A DNA stretch of 64,000 nt from Acanthosepion pharaonis. Lineage: Eukaryota > Mollusca > Cephalopoda > Sepiida > Sepiidae. The stretch spans positions 62,501 to 126,500 of the forward strand of contig CAHIKZ030005210.1 of assembly GCA_903632075.3 (NCBI GenBank), in the 5' to 3' direction. This document shows positions 56,431 to 64,000 of the stretch, in pieces (position 1 is the stretch's first letter; every line of letters starts with the position of its first letter). Under the pieces are notes generated by a model that was given only the letters and a program-made list of their open reading frames with translations, did not search any database and was not told the DNA's origin. A program made the translations under genes and the position numbers.

Positions 56431-57460
56431 TATTAAATATATTAAAATAATAAGAATGAACAGTAAGATTTATAATCCGGTGTTCTTAGCAGTTATTTTT
56501 ATTTTTTAAAAAACAGTGCTCGATACAAAACAGTAGAGCAAAATATTACAACTATTTTTTTTTTAAAAATATGATTCCATCGAGTCACATAAAATTTCCA
56601 TGTTTTAAAACTGAAACTAAATTTCTAAATATAATTATTAAAATTAAACTCGAAATCCGTAGTCCTGTTCCATTGTCCATCGATAATAGGAATAACCCCC
56701 GCCTCCAAAAAAATGTCTACTTAATTTATAAGCGTATACAATATTGATATTATGAGTTGTTTAGGTTAAGGAAAATCTGTTTTAATTTATGGGTGGCTGA
56801 GTTTTAATTTACCTAGACAGCTTATGTATCCAATATATGTTGCTAACTTTTGTGGTTTTCGGGATCCGGTGAATGACAAACGCAGGAATGAAATATAGCA
56901 AATAAATGTATTGACGTAATAATACAATTGGTAATACGGTTAGTAGATCAAGAAAGGCGGTTAGTAGCAATATTAATATATATACAGTCTGGGAAATTCA
57001 GTATCGAAGTAGGACTTCCTTCTGAATCTACGTGCTCGCAACTGTGACTCCTACAAATCGGTTACCTCACACTCTCACTCTCTCACTCCCGGGTATTCAC
57101 CGGCAGCAGTACAAGTACACACTGGGCGAGTCCACTTGTAAAAAAAGGGGTGGACACCTTAACACTAACAAAATCAGGTTAAATTTAGTTTGGGTGGAGG
57201 GGAATGCTAACAGACGTATATTTCCGTTCTTCAGTGATTCTTAGAATCGCCTGATAATAGAACGGATGTTTGTTTAATTTTTATAACTGAATTTGAATTG
57301 AAGATTCAGGTTTTGAAACATGGGAATTTTGGTGTTGCAATGATTATATATTAAAAAAAAAACAACAATTATAATATTATGCTGTACTGTTGTATTAAGC
57401 ACTGTTTTTTAAAAATAAAAATAAATGCAAGAACTCTGAATTATGAATCTCATTTTTCTT
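56236..57460. repeat. Decayed foldback-family copies
   Basis: tctacttttgtatt..aaaatactaaaagaac-tttggattatttac at 56240-56330 matches the reverse complement of 57660-57790 and, more weakly, 57380-57450 direct and 56460-56540 inverse. Between 56345 and 56427 lies (AC)n-(AT)n. At 56690-57250 the sequence is unique-looking, with a 70-codon frame (57032-57244) and no domain. Confidence 0.7.
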
Positions 57461-57466
57461 TCCTGT

Positions 57467-57472
<6 letters not shown>

Positions 57473-57532
<60 letters not shown>

Positions 57533-57579
57533 TATAAACAGATGTATATTTTTCACTTTTCCTGATATATGTTGTTCTG

Positions 57580-57651
<72 letters not shown>

Positions 57652-57839
57652 GCATGTATATATGTGAAAATATGTAGAAAATAGGTAAAGACTCGTTACG
57701 TAAATAATCCAAAATTCTTTAGTATTTTTGTTTTTATTTAAAAAAAAACAGTAGTCGATACAAAAGTAGAGCCTAAATTATAATTACTTTTTAAAAAATA
57801 TATGATATATATATATATATATGCATATATATATATACA

Positions 57840-57872
<33 letters not shown>

Positions 57873-57947
57873 CATATATATATATATATGTATATATTCT
57901 ATAAATCAAATGTATATTTCTCACTTTTCCTGACCTATGTTGTTCTG

Positions 57948-58003
<56 letters not shown>

Positions 58004-58068
58004 ATATATACATATATATAGATATTTGTATGTATGTATATATGTATATATATACATATATATATATA

Positions 58069-58129
<61 letters not shown>

Positions 58130-58178
58130 TATAAATAAGATGTATATTTCTCACTTTTTCTGACCAATGTTGTTCTGC

Positions 58179-58190
<12 letters not shown>
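57473..58190 (+). repeat. ~250-360-bp repeat with AT/AC microsatellites, three units
   Basis: tctataaacagatgtatattt + ttcacttttcctgata + tatgttgttctgctg occurs at 57531, 57896 and 58129, each preceded and followed by (AT)n and/or (AC)n. All long frames are Ile-Tyr repeat translations. Confidence 0.9.
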
Positions 58191-58226
<36 letters not shown>

Positions 58227-58689
58227 TATACATATGTATATAGACATATGTATGAACATATACGTATATATGTATATATGCACACACACACATACACACA
58301 TATATATATATTTTTATATATCACGTCTGTGTTGAATTAATCAACCGAATGCCGTCGTAGTTGGCAACCCCATTCCGCAGTATCAGGATCATCGGCTATA
58401 CCTTTTTTTTTGTCAGCGATTAACATTAATAGGTGGACAACAGTGCAGTGTCGTCCAGAACATTTGTCTCGCACATTGCTGTCACTACTGATGAAACACG
58501 TCACCCGCCATCTAACAGAGATTACAATACAATAGATACCCTGAACAGATGACGTGAACGACGAAGACATTTTAGGGTCTATAGGAACCACGATAAACCT
58601 GATACGGCAATAAAGAAACAGATAAAATTTCTGCGGCATATAAGTGGGGCCTAGAAATAATAACACTCACAGGACCTTATGACGAGCAA
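58191..58689. other. AT/AC tail then unique-looking sequence
   Basis: Microsatellite to 58320; 58330-58680 has no supported gene. Confidence 0.5.
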
Positions 58690-59345
58690 AAAGAGGTTCA
58701 GTGAAATGGGTGGCAGAACAAGGGCAGAGATAGATAGTAAAGTTTCCACAAGTTAATTGGTGCAACAAAAAACAGGAGGTTATGGAGAGCCATGATCACC
58801 TACTTAACAACGAGCTTGAAATGGGTGCCAGAACAATGACAAAGCCTGAGAGTAAAGAGCCAAAAGTTACTTCGGGCAACAAAAGAAAGGAGGCTGTGGA
58901 GAACCATGATCACCTATTTAAAAACGAGTTTCAGTGAATGGGTGCCAGAACAATGACAAAGCCTGAGAGTAAAGTTTCACAAGTTGTTTCAAGCAACAAA
59001 AGACTGGAGGTTGTGGAGAGCCGTGATCAGTATTAAACAAGTTTCAGTAAACAAATGGCAAAATAAGAAAATAAAAGATGCAAAGTGTCATAAGTTAATT
59101 AGATCAACATAAGATAGGAGGTTGTGGAGAGCCGTGATCGTCTACTTAACAACGAGTTTCAGTGAATGGATAGCAGAACAATGACAAAAACTGACAAAAG
59201 ACAGGAGGTTGTGGGGAGCCATCATCACCTACTTAACAGGTATCAGTGAATGGATGGCACAAAAATGTCGAAAGTCGGAGAGTAAAGGGCTTATTTCGAA
59301 TAACAAAAGACAGGAGGTTGTGGAGAGCCATTGGCATCTATAGGA
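58690..59345 (+). repeat. ~113-bp satellite, about six units
   Basis: aggaggttgtggagagcc recurs at about 58774, 58889, 59006, 59117, 59202 and 59311. Spacing is 109-117 except one deleted unit (85). Each unit also carries gagtttcagtgaatgggtg and acaatgacaaagcctgag. Confidence 0.9.
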
Positions 59346-59665
59346 AGATTATGTTTATGTCACGTTAAAGCACTGGTCCTCGTACGAACACGAAAACTAT
59401 TTGAAGAGCCGAATACAGAGATCTGGTGCCACCAGGTCTCCAAACGATCCTCCGCAGGTTTTGAATTCAGAGTTGCCCTTCTCCTATAGAACCCAGTCTG
59501 TTCTGTTATTTTACCCATAGCTGGAGGGAGGAGAAGAGGATTCACACCTTTCCCAAGGGCATTAGCACGTTAGTGAATGTAATGGATTCGACTGGAATTC
59601 GAACTCGGCTCTGCGATTCCTCAATCCAAGCCGCTATCCATTACTCCACCGTGCTAGCCATTACT
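59346..59665 (-). mobile_element. SINE SB, near full length, tail type 2
   Basis: Minus strand: ggtggagtaatggatagcgg (A box), gagccgagttcgaattccag (B box), ggaaaggtgtgaatcctc, gctatgggtaaaataacag, then tail actctgaattcaaaacctgc and gtggcaccagatctctg. About 320 bp. Confidence 0.88.
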
Positions 59666-59699
59666 CATCATATACATATATATACATATATATATATAT

Positions 59700-59977
59700 T
59701 TAAAGCATTACGCACCGAGCAAGGCGTGAAGCCACTAGGATGCATGGGGTTGCAGAAGATTTGGAGCGAGAGCAGATAGGAGTGGTAGAAGAAAGGATGA
59801 GGAGAGGGATAGTGGATAGATCAAGGTAACTGGAAATGTCGATTGACATTACATTTGAATAGTTGGAGATTATAGCTCTCAGGGAAACAGTAATTGGGAA
59901 GGGCGTTCCACAGGCGAGAGGTGCGAGGTATGAAGCTATTGGAGTAGAAGAGACAGCTACATTTAAAGGTTTCTACA

Positions 59978-59985
<8 letters not shown>
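59700..59985 (-). pseudogene. LINE B: 3'-terminal fragment
   Basis: Minus strand: CSCLFYSNSFIPRTSRLWNALP then YNLQLFKCNVNRHFQLP and the LINE B tail. The 5' break is at an AT microsatellite (59983-60040). Confidence 0.88.
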
Positions 59986-60040
<55 letters not shown>

Positions 60041-60043
<3 letters not shown>

Positions 60044-60297
60044 AAGTATATGTAGTAAACAACAAAAAATTTACAATGGAGAAAGACATCAACATTTGTG
60101 TTTGTGCGTAAACGTAAAGAGTTCGTATTTTGATGAATGTTCGTACGTACTTGTATGTGTGTATGTTTCATGGCGATTCCCCACAAGTGGACAAAACGCA
60201 AATCTCTGCGAGAGATCACATCTTTTAAATGTGTCCGCTGAAATGCAAAGTAAAAAGAGAACAAGGCAATTAAATCGTCCAGTATTTATTGTGTAGG
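60041..60297. other. No recognisable feature
   Basis: Spacer between the microsatellite and the Penelope element. Confidence 0.45.
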
Positions 60298-61445
60298 GAG
60301 TGAACGATTAGGAAATTAAGGAGGAGTTAACTCCGACAATATTTAAACAGGTCTGTAAACCTAAAATATATGTCCGCTACGTAGACAATATTTTTAATTT
60401 TAGCAAATAACACAAAAGAAATACTCTCAAGACCACATTTGAAACAAAATCTCTGTCCTTAACTTTACCTACGAACTTAGTGAAAAAAATAAACTTCCAT
60501 TTTTAGATGTTCACGTAGAATATATTAACAATACTTTTATAACCTCATTATATAAAAAAAAAACAGCTAGCAGAAACTCTTGCCACCTTAACTTTAAGAG
60601 TGAATGCCCACTCAGATACAAAATAGCAGTAATAAAAAACTTCCTAAAAAGAGCATACCAGAATTCATCCTCTCGACTACTCTTCCTTAAAGAACTCAAT
60701 AATGTAAAACAGACACTAATGGCTTCCCTAACCACTAAATTAGACTATTTCTCCCCAAAATAAATAACGACGATAGTGAACTTACAATCAAAAATAAAAT
60801 ATTTTCTACAAAAACCAAATGCGCATTAACTACAAACAAGATGAATCTTCACTTAGAAATATTATAAAGAAATACACTACCCCAAATGATACGAATCAAA
60901 ATGTCAAATTAATTGTCTACTACAAAAAATTTAACTCAGCTAAGCTTATCCTCAAAAATAACACACCAGCAAAGTTAAAATTACAACAAATGAACATTAT
61001 CTATGAGTTCAAATGCCCCTTAAGGAACGGTATCCCTGTTCAAACCGAATTCATAAATAATTACATCGGTTATACAACTACATCCCTATCCAGATGCCTT
61101 ACATTGCACCTATCTGACCAGAGCTCTATTAAAACCCATTTAAACACACACACAGACTCTACCAGATTCCATCAGAAACATACTAGTAGAAAATATAAAC
61201 ATAATAACCTCATCCACATGTAAAAAAAGATTAAAAATAATGAAAGCCTTAATAATAAAAAAGAAAAACACAACACATAATAATATTAACTACGAACACG
61301 GCCACAATGTGCTGTGTTCGGAAAATAAACCGTCTCTATAACACTAAAAATATACACACAATGCACACACCCAATTGTACTGAAAAAAATAAAATCATCC
61401 TTGAAAATGGCTAAAAGTATAGCCGAAAGAGCTCCGAATTATAGA
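60298..61445 (+). pseudogene. Penelope-like retroelement, 5'-truncated
   Basis: Plus strand: EIKEELTPTIFKQVCKPK, then RT motif C as VRYVDNIF (YVDN at 60378-60389; canonical YxDD), then KLPFLDVHVEYINNTFITSL, LNFKSECPLRYKIAVIKNFL, and an open frame 60819-61223: LRNIIKKYTTPNDTNQN, MNIIYEFKCPLRNG, NNYIGYTTTSLSRCLTLHL (GIY-YIG-type endonuclease start). In-frame stops follow VND (60310s) and NFSK; one frameshift precedes KLPFLDV. It ends in a hammerhead-like motif at 61396-61437. About 40% of a full element. Confidence 0.9.
61396..61437 (+). ncRNA. Hammerhead-like motif at the Penelope 3' end
   Basis: Plus strand: TTGAAAA, T, GGCTA-AAAGTA-TAGCC (perfect 5-bp stem II), GAAA, GAGCTC (self-complementary stem III), C. 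The core again has UUGA-N-AA in place of CUGAUGA. The A15.1-U16.1 pair is lost, so activity is unlikely. The same position in the fragment at 35190 carries TTGACAA, GGCTAAAAGCATAACC, GAAA. Confidence 0.6.
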
Positions 61446-61557
61446 ATATTTGGACGGTTGCTGCACACTCTATGTCCAACGAAGAAAACACTTGTTCAAA
61501 CACAGGAAAGATGAAATAAAAAGCTTAATCGTAATACCTTGTCTGTCGCTTTTAATG

Positions 61558-61559
<2 letters not shown>

Positions 61560-61620
<61 letters not shown>
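61560..61620. repeat. (AT)n microsatellite
   Basis: 61 bp of AT. Confidence 0.98.
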
Positions 61621-61622
<2 letters not shown>

Positions 61623-61859
61623 CCTCACAGTTGTTTGTAAAGATGTGATCTGTAATATATGTAACGTTTATTGATAGATAAATATGAACAGACAGAGATC
61701 AATACAAACAAATATTGATAGATAAAAACAGGGAACTCTCCTGCTAAATCGATATGAAAACAGAGAGAAAGATATGAGAACAGATTAGTGTAAATTATCT
61801 CAGGATCATGCTTGTAGAAAGATCATTCCCATTTGGAAAATTGGCGGAATACATTCTTC

Positions 61860-62870
61860 CTAACCAAATATTTCCTTTCCTTAAGCCTTGTACTGAGCAA
61901 AAATAAGCTAGGCGCATTTAAAGGGAGTTAAGTTCTTTCAAATATGGAGGCTAGGAGAACACAGTGCATACGCACCGTTTACCTGCCTTTTGTCCTTGTG
62001 TAGTACTAAACCAAGCTTAGTAAATATCAAGACAGACAGACCCACCACCTTGGAAGACTGGTGCAACACAATCTTCCTAACCTCCATTTACCTGCCTTTT
62101 TTCCTTATGTAGTACTAATCCAAGCTTAGTAAATATCAAGACAGACAAGTCCACCCCACTTGGATGACTGGCGCAATACAATCTTCCTAACTTCCACTTC
62201 CCTATTTTTCTTTGTGCAGTAGTAAACTAAGCTTAGTAAATATCAAGGTTGGTAGGCCCTCCCCACTTGGTTGACTGGCGTAATACAATCTTCCTAACCT
62301 CCATTTCACTACCATTTGTCCTTGTGTAGTACTAACCCAAGCTTAGTAAATATCAAGACAGACAGGTTCACCCCACTTGGATGACTGGCGCAATACAATC
62401 TTCCTAACCTCCACTCCCTATTTTTCTTTGTGCAGTACTAAACTAAACTTACTAAATATCAAGGTTGGTAGGCCCTCCCCACTTGGATGACTGGCGTAAT
62501 ACATTCTTCCTAACCTCCATTTTACTACCATTTGTTCTTGCGTAGTACTAATCCAAGCTTAGTTAATATCAAGTTTGGTAGACTCTTCCCTCTTCGATGA
62601 CTGGCGCAACACAATCTTCCTAAAATCTATTTCCTGCCCATTTGGCATTGTGCAGTTCTAAAATAAACTTAATAAATATCAAGTTCGGCATGCCTTACCC
62701 ACTTGGAAGCCTGGTGCAACACAATCTTTCTAAACTAAATTTCCCTCTCATTTTGGTACAATACAAAACTAAGTTTATGAAATATCAGAGTTGATAGGCC
62801 CTCCCCACTTAAAAGACTAACACAACGTAATCTTCCTAACCTCGATATCTATCCACTTGAGCTTAATAAA
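61860..62870 (+). repeat. ~109-bp satellite, about nine units
   Basis: caagcttagtaaatatcaag recurs at about 62013, 62122, 62229, 62339, 62445, 62555 and 62666 (spacing 106-111). Each is followed by cacttggatgactggcgcaa and ttcctaacctcc. Confidence 0.92.
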
Positions 62871-62879
62871 TATCATGAA

Positions 62880-63390
62880 CAACTTGTAAGAATAATTATT
62901 GATTTACAAATAACGAGTGCGAAGATAGCAAGCAATAAACGCGTGTCCGCTGCTGGGACAAGGTGGGCAGTTTTCCATTTCATTGTCTCTACTTTTATTT
63001 CCTTTCTGGCGTACGATGCCAAGGAAAGTATTTTCTATCGACCCAGACTAAAAATAAACGAAGAGAATATGCTCAATTCCTGATTCAACTCTATTTTTTA
63101 ATTAATGCGTCAATTGGTGCATACTCTTTATCAAACAATTAGTAAGTCCTTGAACCACGCTAACCCTCGCTCTCTCTCTCTCTCTTGATGCGTCATGTCC
63201 TTTTAAGACGTTGGCGGTTATGGTTATCCACAGCTTCTGGCCTTTTGTTGTTCACAATAATCCTTGTTCTTTGATGGCCTCTCTTTCTCTTTCTGGTACT
63301 TTGTAATGATATTTTATGTGTCATCTACCTTCATGATTTGGGTGATCACGACTCTCTACAACTTTCTTTTTCTATGTAACTTTTAACCCC
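62880..63390. other. No gene recognised
   Basis: Unique-looking; a short (TC)n run at 63170-63185. Confidence 0.5.
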
Positions 63391-63392
63391 TT

Positions 63393-63650
63393 CAGTCAGT
63401 TATGTGTCATGCGTGATACACGCTTAGGCGATCATGTATCGAAAGATACATGACTGACGAGGCAGATTTTTTTCCTATAGTAGGTTGCCATTTCTTTCTG
63501 CGGTAGACCAGTTGCCATCCAAGGCTACACAACCTGGTCTGTCCTGCTATTTACCCATAGCTGGAGGAGGGAGAAGAAAGTTTTCATACCTTTCCCAAAG
63601 GTATTAGTTCGTAAGTGAATGTAATGGATGTAATGGATTCGACTGGAAAG
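63393..63650 (-). mobile_element. SINE SB with hairpin tail, 5'-truncated by its neighbour
   Basis: Minus strand body gctatgggtaaatagc .. ggatggcaactggtctacc and tail ctgcctcgtcagtcatg. It stops at ttccagtcgaatcc, inside the B box. Tail loop on this strand: catgtatc-TTTC-gatacatg. Confidence 0.88.
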
Positions 63651-63655
63651 TCAGA

Positions 63656-63935
63656 CAGTCAGTTATGTGCCATGCGTGATACACGCTTAGGCGATCATGT
63701 ATCTTTCGATACATGACTGACGAGGCAGATTTTTTTTCTGCAGTAGGTTGCCATTTCTTTCTGCGGTAGACCAGTTGCCATCCAAGGCTACAGAATCCGG
63801 TCTGTCCTGCTATCTACCCAAAGCTGGGGGAGAAGAAGAGGATTCATATATGTCCCAAGAGTTTTAGCACGTAAGTAAATGTGATGGATTCGACTGGAAT
63901 TCGAACCCGGTTCTCCGATTCCTTCATTACAGTCA
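63656..63935 (-). mobile_element. SINE SB with hairpin tail, full
   Basis: Minus strand: ccgggttcgaattccagtcg (B box), gctttgggtagatagc, ggatggcaactggtctacc, then tail ctgcctcgtcagtcatg and catgtatc-GAAA-gatacatg, gcctaa-gcgtg-tat-cacgc-atggc, acataactgactg. It lies immediately 5' (minus sense) of the preceding copy. Confidence 0.9.
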
Positions 63936-64000
63936 AATAACCCCTTACCATCGTTTTTTGTCTCTTTTTTTAGCATCCATTCACTGAAATTCGTTAACTA

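Noticed and set aside
63420..63480. Hammerhead reading of the SINE tail (CTGACGAG and GAAA close together)
   Set aside because: The order and spacing do not permit the three-stem hammerhead; GAAA is a hairpin loop there.

Overview
The window is animal, and most probably coleoid cephalopod (octopus-like), repeat DNA. I find no intact cellular protein gene. Every reading frame over about 60 codons that I examined is a decayed transposable-element protein, a translation of a microsatellite, or a frame with no recognisable domain. The cephalopod call rests on tRNA-headed SINEs of the octopus OR/Ceph type (a tRNA B box followed by a 'gctatgggttaaatag' body), very long AT, AC, GAAA and TATC microsatellites, and Penelope-like elements. 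The species call is inference.

Layout. 1-1170: minus-strand LINE reverse-transcriptase fossil. 1170-3290: GAAA/AT/AC tracts, a SINE and a ~46-bp purine minisatellite. 3740-7400: SINEs, a second LINE fossil (YADD box at 6490-6501), a canonical type I hammerhead ribozyme (6981-7027, minus) and a palindromic foldback. 7400-15300: mostly non-coding, with purine or pyrimidine tracts up to ~1.8 kb. 15900-17370: tandem segmental duplication. 17800-22300: microsatellites, SINE, hAT-type MITE. 22800-23040: a 31-bp array resembling U2 snRNA. 23200-35800: fragments of two related LINE families (B and C below), U2-headed SINEs, an AT-rich satellite, 46-bp and 48-bp satellites, hAT MITE, Penelope fragment. 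36840-45400: SINEs, pyrimidine/purine tracts, a 225-bp hairpin-rich tandem array, LINE fragments. 45611-49292: a dead Tc1 transposon and its internally deleted relative, the latter carrying nested insertions. 49600-51680: a ~115-bp satellite split by a LINE and by a MITE. 52200-54640: U2-headed SINE, mariner fragments. 55290-58190: microsatellite-linked repeats and a 250-bp near-perfect palindrome. 58690-62870: two ~110-115-bp satellites, SINE, LINE and a Penelope-like element. 63390-63935: two adjoining SINEs with a strongly structured 3' tail.

Working together: the window is a record of retrotransposition rather than a pathway. The most notable content is RNA-level: (i) a SINE family whose 5' head resembles U2 snRNA and whose 3' tail is shared with a tRNA-headed SINE, suggesting both use the same LINE machinery; (ii) a canonical hammerhead plus several hammerhead-like motifs, two of them at the ends of Penelope fossils, four with a UUGA-N-AA core; (iii) large foldbacks and hairpin-rich tails. 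Boundaries are read by eye and are generally good to about 5-20 bases; those with visible target-site duplications are better.
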